In this document: positions 41,012-49,636 of the stretch, in pieces
How positions within the stretch are numbered: the first letter of the stretch is position 1
Layout of the letters: the number at the start of each line of letters is the position of its first letter
Assembly (NCBI GenBank): GCA_910584235.1
Contig: CAJTZD010000012.1
Location: 18,788-82,787 of the forward strand
Direction of reading: 5' to 3'
Source of the DNA: an uncultured Acetatifactor sp.
Lineage (GTDB): Bacteria > Bacillota > Clostridia > Lachnospirales > Lachnospiraceae
Length of the DNA stretch: 64,000 nt
The notes under the pieces: model-generated
What the model was told of the DNA's origin: nothing
The model's input: only the letters and a program-made list of their open reading frames with translations
The model's database searches: none
Translations under genes and position numbers: made by a program

Positions 41012-42361
41012 TTTGCCGGCAATGGCAAGTTCACGAACCAGCACGGAGGGAGAGCCGAAAGTTCCCTGGACAAAATCCAGATCCCTCCCCAGAATCTCCA
41101 CATTCTTCAGCAGCTCGAAGAAATTCCCGGACACGGTAAAGTTCTTCACAGGAGCTCCTTTTTTACCCTCTGTGATCAGAAATCCCTTGGCAGACAGGGA
41201 AAAATCACCTGTGACCGGGTTGGCGCCTGCGTGCAGACCGGTCACATCCGTCACATACACGCCGTTTTCTGCCTTTCGCAGCAGCTCCTCCGGCACCTTG
41301 GCTTTCTCCTGTACATTGCCCTCAGGCTGGATATAAAAAGTAAAGGGACTGACACTGATGACGGAGGCATAGGATGGTCTGCCTGCATTTCCGGTAGACT
41401 TCACTCCAGCCTTGGCCGCAGTCTTGAGATTGTGGAGGAGCGTATTCAGGACGCCCTTTTCCACCACATTTTTCGCATAGGTGGCGACACCTTCTCCGTC
41501 AAAGGTTCTCTTTATTACATTATCATGGTACATAGGGTCATCCACAATGGTGATGAAGTCTGCCGCGATTTTTTCCCCCTCTTTTCCGTTGAGCAGGGAC
41601 AGCCCTTTTTGGGCCGCTTCCGCGGAGAATACAGAGGAATAGGTCATCAGCAGCGTGGCCATAGTCTTGTTGGAGATGACCGCGGTGTACTTTCCGCTGG
41701 GCACACTGCCTGCGCCGATGGTGGATACCGCATTTTCCACCGCGTCCGCAGCGATGGCTTTGATGTCAAAATCTTTCAGGTTGCCCCTCTTCATCTCAAA
41801 ACCGTCATACATCTCCCCGCCGTCCGCTACCAGGGGAATGGCATAACACATGGACAGGGTCACTTTGTCCTCCAGATCCAGGCCGTTGGAATTGTAAAGG
41901 GCATATTTTTCCCCGGCGTAGGCCATGTAGGCCTAGGTACCGTCCGCAACCCGGCTGTCCGCCTGGTACAGCTCTTTTTGCAGGGCCAGCGCCGCGTCTG
42001 TCAGCTCGGCGCCTGTGGGCTGGCTCATGCCGCTGTCCTCCAGTACCGCGTACCGGTCTCCTTTTTCATGGATAAAGGCTTTCTCTTCACTCTCTATAGA
42101 GCCCGCATTGTTCAGAGCCCTGAGCACCAGAGACTTTGCTTCCTCTTCCGTACGGTTTTCCGTGGAGGCATAGCCCGCTTTCCCGTTTATGACGCAGCGG
42201 AAAGATACGCCGCTGCTGTTCTCCGTGCTGTAACCTTTCACTTCTTCCTGATAAATCTCAACGGAAGTAGACTCGCTTTCCGAATAATATAACTCATAAT
42301 CCGCGATCCCGTTTTCCCCGGCGTATCTGATCACGGCTTCCTTAAACTCCTGATATGTCAT
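41006..42361 (-). pseudogene. tldE: TldE/PmbA-family protease subunit interrupted by an in-frame TAG
   Basis: The full frame would encode about 451 residues of TldE/PmbA. The first 142 codons (MTYQEFKEAVIRYAGENGIADYELYYSESES...VADGT) end at TAG, 41933-41935. The same frame then continues AYMAYAGEKYALYNSNGLDLEDKV through to the family C-terminus (PVTGDFSLSAKGFLITEGKKGAPVKNFTVSGNFFELL) and TGA at 41006-41008. So this is a single nonsense codon, not a frameshift. ATG 41924-41926 stands two codons after the stop and might allow re-initiation, yielding a 306-residue second half. UAG ends yebC and the EamA gene normally, so recoding is unlikely. TldE with TldD forms a peptidase that trims modified peptides; tldD next door is intact. 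Confidence 0.85.
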
Positions 42362-42421
42362 TTTAACCTCTCATTCCGCCATTTACCGGCACATACTCCT
42401 AAAAACCTTTTACGAATCTCC

Positions 42422-43801
42422 TCAGCGTCCCCCTACCACAATGGAGGAAACCCTGATCAGCGGCTGTCCCACATCCGTGGGAATGCTGCCGGAGGAAGCG
42501 CCGCACATGCCCTGGGCCCTGGCTACGTTCTTCCCCACCATATCAATGTTCATCAGGATCTCCGATCCCTTGCCGATAAGGCTGGCGCCCCGGACAGGCT
42601 CACAGATTTTGCCGTCCCGGATCACATAGCCCTCGTCCACGGAAAAATTAAACTGCCCTGTCACGGGATTCACGGAACCGCCGCCCATGCTCTTGGCGTA
42701 GAGACCGTACTCAATAGATTCGATGATATCCTTGTCTTCATCTTCTCCCGCCGCTATGTAGGTGTTGGTCATGCGGGATGTGGGCTCGAACGTATAGCTC
42801 TGACGTCTGGAATTTCCTGTGGAGGCCATACCCATTCTGCGGCCGTTAAGCTTGTCAATCATATAGGTTTTCAGGATGCCGTTTTCGATCAGAACGTTTT
42901 TCTGCGCAGGGGTTCCCTCATCGTCGATATTCACAGACCCCCAGGAGTTGGGGATGGTGCCGTCGTCGATGGCGGTAACCTTTGTATTGGCGATCTGCTC
43001 TCCCAGCTTCCCCGCAAACTGGGACTGGCCCAGCGCCACCGAAGATGCCTCCAGGGAATGTCCGCAGGCCTCATGGAAGATGACGCCTCCGAAGCCGCTC
43101 TCGATAGCTACGGGCATGGTGCCGGCTTTGATATATCCCGCATGCAGCATGGTGACAGCCTGTCTGGAGGCTTTTTCGCCCATGGCTTTCGGATCAAATT
43201 CCTCAAACAGCTCCAGTCCTTTTCTGGCGCCGTGGTTATTGCTGCCTGTCTGATTCTCCCCGTCCTTGCTGGCAATGGAGGAGACGCTGACTCTGGTGCG
43301 GATCTGTCTGTCCCGGGCAAATAATCCCTCGCTGGTGGCAATGAGAATCCTATGATCCACCTCCAGGTAATTCCCGCTGACCTGGCTGATTTCATCGCTG
43401 TAATCCTTTGCCGCCAGGCAGGCCTCCCGCAGATAGGCAATCTTTTCCGCATTGCAGACGTCCCCAGGCACCACTTTCACCGGATGAATATCCCCGAACA
43501 ACCGCTCCCGCAGAACGATGTCCTCTACAAGGGCCGTCTCCGCAAGGGCGTCGGCCACCTTGGACGCGCAGTTAAGAAGCGCTTCCGGAGCCAGTGAAGA
43601 TGCCGAGCCGGATACGCACCTGGTCCCCTTGAAGATACGGATGCCCACACCGGCGATCACAGTATCCCCGATCTTGTCCGTCTTGCCGGAGATAATGTTG
43701 ATGTTCTTGTTCAGGGTGTGCTCTGCAAACACCTCGGCGTAGTCAGCGCCGGTGGCAAGAGCCCGCCGCAGCGCTTCTTTTACCAATTCTCTCGATAACA
43801 T
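42422..43801 (-). CDS. tldD: TldD metalloprotease
   Basis: A 459-residue TldD-family protease. The zinc motif HEXXXH is present as His243-Glu244-Ala-Cys-Gly-His248 in GVIFHEACGHSLEASSVA. The N-terminal ADYAEVFAEHTLNKNINIISGK and C-terminal GGSVNPVTGQFNFSVDEGYVIRDGKICEPV match the family. TldD works with TldE in a hollow heterodimer that degrades unfolded peptides and matures modified peptides such as microcin B17. The gene lies 72 bases behind pnp and 60 before tldE. The ribosome site (AGGAGG, minus strand at 43809-43814) fits the ATG. Confidence 0.93.
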   Translation of the reverse strand: MLSRELVKEALRRALATGADYAEVFAEHTLNKNINIISGKTDKIGDTVIAGVGIRIFKGTRCVSGSASSLAPEALLNCASKVADALAETALVEDIVLRERLFGDIHPVKVVPGDVCNAEKIAYLREACLAAKDYSDEISQVSGNYLEVDHRILIATSEGLFARDRQIRTRVSVSSIASKDGENQTGSNNHGARKGLELFEEFDPKAMGEKASRQAVTMLHAGYIKAGTMPVAIESGFGGVIFHEACGHSLEASSVALGQSQFAGKLGEQIANTKVTAIDDGTIPNSWGSVNIDDEGTPAQKNVLIENGILKTYMIDKLNGRRMGMASTGNSRRQSYTFEPTSRMTNTYIAAGEDEDKDIIESIEYGLYAKSMGGGSVNPVTGQFNFSVDEGYVIRDGKICEPVRGASLIGKGSEILMNIDMVGKNVARAQGMCGASSGSIPTDVGQPLIRVSSIVVGGR

Positions 43802-43834
43802 AAGTAACCTCCTAGTTTTTTCTGTATAGAATAC

Positions 43835-43860
43835 AGGGAGACCGCTATGGCAGTCTCCCT
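43835..43860 (-). terminator. Hairpin between pnp and tldD
   Basis: AGGGAGAC (43835-43842) and GTCTCCCT (43853-43860) form an 8-pair stem 14 bases behind the pnp stop. The tail on the minus strand is GTATTCT, not a pure T run, so it may be a partial terminator or an RNA-stabilising stem. Confidence 0.5.
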
Positions 43861-43873
43861 TTCATACCATTCG

Positions 43874-45976
43874 TTATCTTCTCTTCAGCTCCTGAGCCAC
43901 ATCTTTCATGGAGAAGCTGATTCTGCCCATCTTGTCCTTGCCAAGGCAGACCACCGTCACCACGTCGCCCAGGGTCAGCACATCCTCCACGCGGTTGATT
44001 CTCTCTCTTGCAATCTTGGAAATGTGTACCATTCCCTCCTTGCCGGGGGCAAACTCCAAGAATGCGCCAAATTCCTTTATGCTGACTACCTTGCCCTTGA
44101 AGATCTGGCCTTCCTCGAAATCCGTCACGATGATCTTCACCATCTCCACGGCCTTGTCCATCATTTCCTTGTCCGTGCCGCATACGGATACATTACCGTC
44201 ATCGGTGATGTCAATCTTGACGCCGGTGCGGGCAATGATCTCATTGATGGTCTTTCCTCTCTGCCCAACCACATCACCGATCTTCTCGGGATCGATCTGG
44301 ATGGAGATAATCTTAGGCGCGTAAGGCCCTACCTCCGGTCTGGGCGCGGAGATGGCGGGCTTCATGCAGTTGTCCATGATGAACAGCCTTGCCTCTCTGC
44401 ATCTGGCAATGGCGCCCTCCACGATAGGTCTGGTCAGACCATGAATCTTGATATCCATCTGGATGGCTGTGATACCCTCTGTGGTACCGGTCACCTTGAA
44501 GTCCATGTCACCGAAGAAGTCCTCCAGGCCCTGGATATCCGTGAGCAGTACAAAGTCATCGTCCGTATCTCCGGTTACCAGGCCGCAGGAAATACCTGCC
44601 ACCATCTTCTTGATGGGCACGCCTGCCGCCATCAGGGACATGCAGGAAGCGCAGGTGGATGCCATGGAGGTAGAACCGTTGGACTCAAAGGTCTCGGATA
44701 CGGTACGGATGGCATAGGGGAATTCCTCCTCGCTGGGCAGCACGGGGATAAGCGCCCTCTCTGCCAAAGCACCATGACCGATCTCACGTCTTCCGGGCCC
44801 GCGGGAGGGTTTGGTCTCGCCTACGGAATAGGAAGGGAAATTGTAATGGTGCATATATCTCTTGCTGACCTCGTTCTCGTCGAGGCCGTCAATCCTCTGG
44901 GCCTCGGACAGGGGCGCCAGGGTACATATGTTGCAGATCTGGGTCTGCCCTCTTGTGAACATGGCGGAACCGTGCACTCGGGGGATGATGTCCACTTCTG
45001 CCGCCAGAGGGCGGATCTGGGTGATCTCACGCCCGTCGGGACGCTTGTGGTCCTTTAAGATCATCTTGCGGACGGTTTTCTTCTCATACTGATAGACTGC
45101 CTCGCCAAGGATGGCCAGCCATTCCTCTTTCTCAGCGAAAGCCTCCTCCAGCTTCTCGGTGATGGCCTTGATATTTCCCTCTCTGGTCTGCTTGTCGTCG
45201 GTAAATACCGCTACCTCCATCTCCTGGGGAGGCACGATTTTCTTGATCTCCTCGAACATCTCCTCGGGAATGGCGCAGCTTGTGTACTCATGCTTAGGTC
45301 TACCGCACTCGGCCACAATTTTATCAATGAATGCGATGATGGTCTGATTGATCTCATGGGCCTTGTAGATGGCCTCGATCATCCTCTCCTCAGGCACCTC
45401 ATTGGCACCTGCCTCGATCATGATGACTTTCTCCCTGGTGGAGGCCACGGTCAGGTTCAGGTCGCCGTTCTTCCACTGCTCCTGGGAAGGGTTGATGATC
45501 AGCTCGCCGTCCACCAGTCCCATCTGGGTCATGGCGCAGGGACCGTCAAAGGGAATGTCCGAAATACAGGTTGCGATGGCGGCTCCCAGCATGGCCACGA
45601 TCTCCGGGCGGCATGCCGGATCCACGCTCATGACCATGTTGTTCAGGGTCACGTCATTGCGGTAATCCTTGGGGAACAGGGGCCGCATGGGCCTGTCGAT
45701 GACGCGGCTGGTGAGCACGGCGTTCTCGCTGGCCTTTCCCTCTCTCTTGTTGAAGCCTCCGGGGATCTTGCCCACGGCGTACATCTTCTCCTCAAACTCC
45801 ACGCTTAAGGGGAAGAAGTCGATTCCCTCCCTGGGTTTCTCGGATGCGGTGGCGGTAGACAGTACTACCGTATCCCCATAGTGCATGAACGCGCATCCGT
45901 TGGCCTGCTTGCCCACGCGGTCGATATCGACTTTCAGCGTGCGCCCGCCTAATTCCATTTCGTAGGTCTTGTACAT
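43874..45976 (-). CDS. pnp: Polynucleotide phosphorylase
   Basis: A 700-residue PNPase, the 3'-5' phosphorolytic exoribonuclease. It has two RNase PH domains (about 1-220 and 305-540), an all-alpha domain between them, a KH domain (IGDVVGQRGKTINEIIARTGVKIDI, about 560) and an S1 domain (GQIFKGKVVSIKEFGAFLEFAPGKEGMVHIS, about 620-690). Motifs GDTVVLST, EGKASENAVLTSRVIDRPMRPLFP and SNGSTSMAS/TCASCMS (phosphate and catalytic site) are clear. The ATG at 45976 follows GGAGGAAATTTT; the frame is open to 46096 without support. Downstream of rpsO, with a long leader stem (46048-46140), as in Escherichia coli where RNase III and PNPase control pnp mRNA. Confidence 0.96.
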   Translation of the reverse strand: MYKTYEMELGGRTLKVDIDRVGKQANGCAFMHYGDTVVLSTATASEKPREGIDFFPLSVEFEEKMYAVGKIPGGFNKREGKASENAVLTSRVIDRPMRPLFPKDYRNDVTLNNMVMSVDPACRPEIVAMLGAAIATCISDIPFDGPCAMTQMGLVDGELIINPSQEQWKNGDLNLTVASTREKVIMIEAGANEVPEERMIEAIYKAHEINQTIIAFIDKIVAECGRPKHEYTSCAIPEEMFEEIKKIVPPQEMEVAVFTDDKQTREGNIKAITEKLEEAFAEKEEWLAILGEAVYQYEKKTVRKMILKDHKRPDGREITQIRPLAAEVDIIPRVHGSAMFTRGQTQICNICTLAPLSEAQRIDGLDENEVSKRYMHHYNFPSYSVGETKPSRGPGRREIGHGALAERALIPVLPSEEEFPYAIRTVSETFESNGSTSMASTCASCMSLMAAGVPIKKMVAGISCGLVTGDTDDDFVLLTDIQGLEDFFGDMDFKVTGTTEGITAIQMDIKIHGLTRPIVEGAIARCREARLFIMDNCMKPAISAPRPEVGPYAPKIISIQIDPEKIGDVVGQRGKTINEIIARTGVKIDITDDGNVSVCGTDKEMMDKAVEMVKIIVTDFEEGQIFKGKVVSIKEFGAFLEFAPGKEGMVHISKIARERINRVEDVLTLGDVVTVVCLGKDKMGRISFSMKDVAQELKRR

Positions 45977-46047
45977 AAAATTTCCTCCATTCCGCCGCTC
46001 TCGCGGCTGTTTATGGCAATAGGAGAAAGCTCTCCTACCGCGTGATA

Positions 46048-46140
46048 AGGAACAGAAGATACCGAAACTACTGAAAAAAATACGGAAAGCATTCAAAGTC
46101 CATACCCTTTTCAGCGGTCTCGGAGCTTTCTTCTGTTCCT
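46048..46140 (-). promoter_or_regulatory. Long stem-loop in the pnp leader, candidate RNase III/PNPase autoregulatory site
   Basis: Outer arm AGGAACAGAAG (46048-46058 with 46130-46140) pairs perfectly; after a small internal loop CCGAAACTACTGA (46062-46074) pairs with TCAGCGGTCTCGG (46111-46123) with G-U wobbles and one or two mismatches. The arms are long enough for RNase III. It sits 72-164 bases before the pnp ATG, in the rpsO-pnp intergenic region, just where the Escherichia coli pnp leader carries its RNase III stem. Confidence 0.6.
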
Positions 46141-46173
46141 GGTTGCCATGTAGTCAGGTGCAGTCGGATTCTC

Positions 46174-46215
46174 TTGTCAAGTACAATGGAATTCAAGGGC
46201 AGAATTCCGTTGTCG
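46174..46215. repeat. Hairpin repeat, copy R3 (diverged, covarying stem)
   Basis: ACAATGGAATTC (46183-46194), loop AAGGGCA (46195-46201), GAATTCCGTTGT (46202-46213). The loop is identical to R1/R2, while the stem carries two paired changes (A-T to G-C and C-G to T-A) and one wobble. Located between rpsO and pnp. A second imperfect hairpin AGCAG...CTGCT (46222-46257) follows, near the rpsO stop, and could act as a weak terminator or attenuator. Confidence 0.7.
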
Positions 46216-46270
46216 AGAATAAGCAGACCTGAGCCGCGTCTGCGCCTCAAGCCTGCTTTCTCTGCAATGC

Positions 46271-46537
46271 TTATTTTCTTAAGCCAAGTCTCTCAATCAG
46301 GGCACGATATCTCTCGATATCCTTTTTCTTCAGATACTCCAGCAGACCGCGTCTCTGGCCTACCATCTTCAGCATGCCGCGGCGGGAATGATGATCCTTG
46401 GGGTTCACTTTCAGATGCTCTGTAAGCTCCTGAATCCTGGCGGTCAGAACCGCCACCTGCACCTCGGGCGAGCCGGTATCCCCGGGCGTCCTTGCGTACT
46501 CATTCATAATTGCCGTCTTTTTTTCCTTAGAAATCAT
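46271..46537 (-). CDS. rpsO: 30S ribosomal protein S15
   Basis: An 88-residue S15 protein: MISKEKKTAIMNEYARTPGDTGSPEVQVAVLTARIQELTEHLKVNPKDHHSRRGMLKMVGQRRGLL carries the family signature HxKDHHSRRGL-type and binds the 16S central domain. Normal length. TTTAGGAGGAAAGAGAA precedes the ATG. It is followed by pnp, the usual bacterial order. Confidence 0.97.
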   Translation of the reverse strand: MISKEKKTAIMNEYARTPGDTGSPEVQVAVLTARIQELTEHLKVNPKDHHSRRGMLKMVGQRRGLLEYLKKKDIERYRALIERLGLRK

Positions 46538-46650
46538 TTCTCTTTCCTCCTAAACTTTTTGACCGCCTGACACTAAGACCGGGCCGGAAAATCCCTCATC
46601 CGAGCATCGGCTGAGACGATATCCTGATGATTTCGCCTTTCACATCCGTT

Positions 46651-46679
46651 ATCATAGCATATCCATGGTGAATTGTAAA
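46651..46679 (-). promoter_or_regulatory. Promoter of rpsO-pnp
   Basis: Minus strand: TTTACA (46674-46679), 17-base spacer, TATGAT (46651-46656). The leader of roughly 105 bases contains no other recognised element. Confidence 0.55.
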
Positions 46680-46694
46680 GTAATAAATTTACAT

Positions 46695-47729
46695 TTAATC
46701 CTGCAGCACCCTCACATATTTCACCGGGGTACGGTAGTTGTAATTGCTTATCTTGATACCGGTCCGCTCTGTGCTGGCATGTATTACCTGACCGCCTCCG
46801 ATATAGATTGCCACATGGTTAATGTAACCGCCTTTTGCGTAGAAAACCAGGTCGCCGGGCAGCAGCTCGTCTGCGGAGATCGATGTCCCCACCGTGGCCT
46901 GGGCAGAAGCTACACGAGGCATGGATATACCGTACTTGGCGAATATGCTCAGTACGAATCCGGAGCAGTCCGCGCCGTGGGTCAGACTGGTGCCTCCCCA
47001 GACATAAGGATTGCCCAAGAACTGCTTTGCGTACTCTGTCAAATCCACACGCACATCGGACACGCCGGCGCCGTAGAGAAGCTCCGTCATGGTGATGGCG
47101 GTGTCAAGCTTCGTCACCACATCCACATACTCCGCCGAGACATATACCTCATCGCTGTCCACGGCCACTTTCACCCAGCCGTCCAGCGTCTCTAAGTACT
47201 CCAGCTCCTCGCCCTCTCTGATCTGGGTCACCACAGGGCTCTCCGTATTCGGGTTCTCACGCACGTTCAGACCGTCCGTATTGGCCACGGCCACCGTACG
47301 GACAAGTTCGTTGGCTTTCAGCTTGGCATCCGGGCCCGTGAGCAGATAGTCCAGACTCACATATCCCTCTACCTCGCCGGACTGGATATGCGCCCAGCCG
47401 TCCGCTGTGTCAAGCACCTCGCAGGCTGCGCCCTTGGGCATCTTCCCAACCAGCTTGCCGTCCAGGGAGGGTATCTCCCGGACATTTAAAAGCTCGTCCG
47501 ATATATTGGCGATACCGATATTGGTATATCCCCAGGACGCTCCCTGAGCCTGCTGGGCAAGCTCTATATATTCCTCTGTGGATCGGTTTGCCCCCAAAAC
47601 AGAGGTAACGCCCGCTGCCGGCATATTCCCGTCATTCTCGGCGGCAAAAGCCGGAAGAGGCTGCAAAGCCAGACAAAGAATCAGACCGGCGGAGGCTGCT
47701 GCGATTTTCCTGTTCTTCAAATAACTCAT
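46695..47729 (-). CDS. Secreted SH3-NlpC/P60 peptidoglycan hydrolase
   Basis: A 344-residue exported protein. A signal peptide (about 1-30, LCLALQPLPAFAA) is followed by two bacterial SH3 domains (about 71-131 and 145-205; LNVREIPSLDGKLVGKM, LNVRENPNTESPVVTQI) that bind cell wall. The NlpC/P60 domain (about 230-344) has the Cys-His-His triad: Cys255 in GADCSGFV, His305 in INHVAIYI and His317 in VIHAST. It should cleave gamma-D-Glu-diamino acid bonds in peptidoglycan. The ATG at 47729 follows GGGAGAAAAGT; a frame start at 47744 lacks a site. The promoter is consensus and carries WalR-like boxes, in line with cell-wall control. Confidence 0.93.
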   Translation of the reverse strand: MSYLKNRKIAAASAGLILCLALQPLPAFAAENDGNMPAAGVTSVLGANRSTEEYIELAQQAQGASWGYTNIGIANISDELLNVREIPSLDGKLVGKMPKGAACEVLDTADGWAHIQSGEVEGYVSLDYLLTGPDAKLKANELVRTVAVANTDGLNVRENPNTESPVVTQIREGEELEYLETLDGWVKVAVDSDEVYVSAEYVDVVTKLDTAITMTELLYGAGVSDVRVDLTEYAKQFLGNPYVWGGTSLTHGADCSGFVLSIFAKYGISMPRVASAQATVGTSISADELLPGDLVFYAKGGYINHVAIYIGGGQVIHASTERTGIKISNYNYRTPVKYVRVLQD

Positions 47730-47779
47730 GTACTTTTCTCCCATTCCAGAATAAACACTATTAAATGTTTGACAAAATT

Positions 47780-47889
47780 ATTACGAATTTGTTACATCTA
47801 AGAGAGATTATACAGTCCGCCCGGTTATCTGTCAACTATTTTTTAAGATTATTTTAAATTCCTATTTCATTTTTTACAAATTTCTTACG
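47780..47889 (-). promoter_or_regulatory. Consensus promoter of the NlpC/P60 gene with two WalR-like direct repeats
   Basis: TTGACA (47830-47835), 17-base spacer, TATAAT (47807-47812), a perfect promoter on the minus strand. Boxes on the minus strand: CGTAAG-AAATT-TGTAAA (47873-47889) upstream and TGTAAC-AAATT-CGTAAT (47780-47796) in the leader; both fit TGTWAN-N5-TGTWAN with one mismatch and share the same AAATT spacer. WalR controls peptidoglycan hydrolases in Firmicutes. Confidence 0.5.
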
Positions 47890-49528
47890 ATTCCTCCGTA
47901 TCCCGCTCCGCAGCAATGACGGCAAAGGCGATGTTTGTGGCATGGTCCGCCACCCGCTCCAGACCCGATGCGATATCCGAGAACATCATGCCTGCCTGGG
48001 GCGTACACTCTCCCTTGGTCAGGCGCTGTACATGGGCCTGCTGCATCTCTTTCTCCTTGCGGTCCACGCTGTCCTCCAGGGCGATCACCTCCTGCATATG
48101 GCTTTCGTCGCTTCTGGCGAACATATCAACGGAATACCGGATCAGCTTGATCACCATGTCCAGCAGCTCTCCCAGTTCTCTCTGTGCTTCTTTGCTGATG
48201 GAGATGCCCGTCTCTTTCCGCAGCCTGGCCGCATCCGCCACGTTCTCGGCGTGATCTCCTATGCGCTCAATGTCATTCACCACATGGAATATGGCGCCCA
48301 GACTCTTCAGGTCCTCAATGGGCAGGGTGGTCTGGTTGATTTTCACCAGGTAGTCCGTGATGGCGTGATTCAGGAAGTTGATATTCTTCTCCACCTCGTA
48401 GACTTCGCCTATATCCTCTTCATCCAGCGTAATCAGGGCATTCATGGCCCGAGTCAGATTCTCGCTGGCCAGGGAAGCCATGCGGTCCAGCTCCTTGATG
48501 ACCTCCACCACCGCAGTGGCCGGGTTAAAGACCACCTTGTCTCCTATGTATTTGAGCTGATAGCTCTCCCGGTAATTGACCTTTTTGTCCTCACCGGGCA
48601 CACACAGACAGGACAGCTTTACAATCCCCTTGGAGAACGGGAACAGAATGATGACCTGGAAAATCTTGATCATGGTATGGGCGTTTGCCACAAACCGTCC
48701 GTTGTCCGAGGATACGGACCAGATAACTTTCATCACGGGCTCCTGGGCCACAAACAAAATGATATACAGAATGGCCGTGCCGATCACATTGAACCAGAAG
48801 TGAATCAGCGCTGCCCGCTTGGCGTCCTTTTTACCTGAGAGGGATGCCAGCAGGGCAGTGGTACAGGCACCGATATTACAGCCTAAAATAATGTAAAGGG
48901 CTATGGAAAGGGATAGCAGATCCTGATTTGCCAAAAGCAGCACAATGCTGACCGTGACGGAAGAACTCTGGATAATCGTGGTCAGCACAAGGCCCACCAG
49001 CGTAGCCATGAGAGGGTTTCTAAGCGATCCGATCAGGTTTACCACCCGGGGCTCCTCTTTCATGCCGGCCATAGAAGCAGACATTGTGCTGAGCCCTAAG
49101 AACAGGATGCCGAAGCCTATGATAATATCCGCCAGCTTCTTCACCTTTTCATTCTTGCAGAACATGGCCACCAGCACGCCGGCCAGCAGAAATACGGGGG
49201 CATATGCGGATAAATTGAAAGAAACCAGCTGGGAAGTGACCGTGGTACCGATGTTGGCGCCGAAGATGACGCCTGCCGCCTGATACAGATTCATCAACCC
49301 GGCATTGACAAAGCTGACCACCATGGCGGTACATGCCGAGGATGATTGGATAATAGCAGTAAATATAACTCCCACTACCATGCCGGTGAAGCGGTTGGTG
49401 GTAAAGATTTCAAGAATACGTCGAAGCTTGGCTCCGGCGACTTTTTCTATGGAATCGCTCATTACGCGCATACCGAACAGAAAAAGTCCCAGCCCGCCTG
49501 CCATGGATAATATAATACTAGCGCTCAT
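47885..49528 (-). CDS. Na+/phosphate symporter family protein with PhoU-like tail
   Basis: A 547-residue protein. Residues 1-310 are a NptA/Na-Pi cotransporter membrane domain with two QSSS motifs (IFTAIIQSSSACTAMVVSF, VLTTIIQSSSVTVSIVLL), the substrate-binding repeats. A PhoU-like helical cytoplasmic domain (about 340-540) follows, with the pattern DIERIGDHAENVAD and LERVADHATNIA. It probably imports phosphate with sodium. The ATG at 49528 follows CGGGAGAAAATCAA; the frame is open to 49570 without support. The stop overlaps the upstream WalR-like box of the next gene. Confidence 0.9.
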   Translation of the reverse strand: MSASIILSMAGGLGLFLFGMRVMSDSIEKVAGAKLRRILEIFTTNRFTGMVVGVIFTAIIQSSSACTAMVVSFVNAGLMNLYQAAGVIFGANIGTTVTSQLVSFNLSAYAPVFLLAGVLVAMFCKNEKVKKLADIIIGFGILFLGLSTMSASMAGMKEEPRVVNLIGSLRNPLMATLVGLVLTTIIQSSSVTVSIVLLLANQDLLSLSIALYIILGCNIGACTTALLASLSGKKDAKRAALIHFWFNVIGTAILYIILFVAQEPVMKVIWSVSSDNGRFVANAHTMIKIFQVIILFPFSKGIVKLSCLCVPGEDKKVNYRESYQLKYIGDKVVFNPATAVVEVIKELDRMASLASENLTRAMNALITLDEEDIGEVYEVEKNINFLNHAITDYLVKINQTTLPIEDLKSLGAIFHVVNDIERIGDHAENVADAARLRKETGISISKEAQRELGELLDMVIKLIRYSVDMFARSDESHMQEVIALEDSVDRKEKEMQQAHVQRLTKGECTPQAGMMFSDIASGLERVADHATNIAFAVIAAERDTEES

Positions 49529-49636
49529 TTGATTTTCTCCCGAATCGTATATTGCAGCAAAAAACAGCATGCCTTACCATTCTACGGGAAAAACCAAAAA
49601 CTTACAATAGATTTCTACGATATTTTTAAGCAATTT

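Noticed and set aside
41933..41935. Recoding of UAG as pyrrolysine or read-through in tldE
   Set aside because: UAG ends yebC (20290-20292) and the EamA gene (4267-4269) normally, no downstream insertion element is visible, and no pyl genes are in the window. A plain nonsense mutation is simpler.
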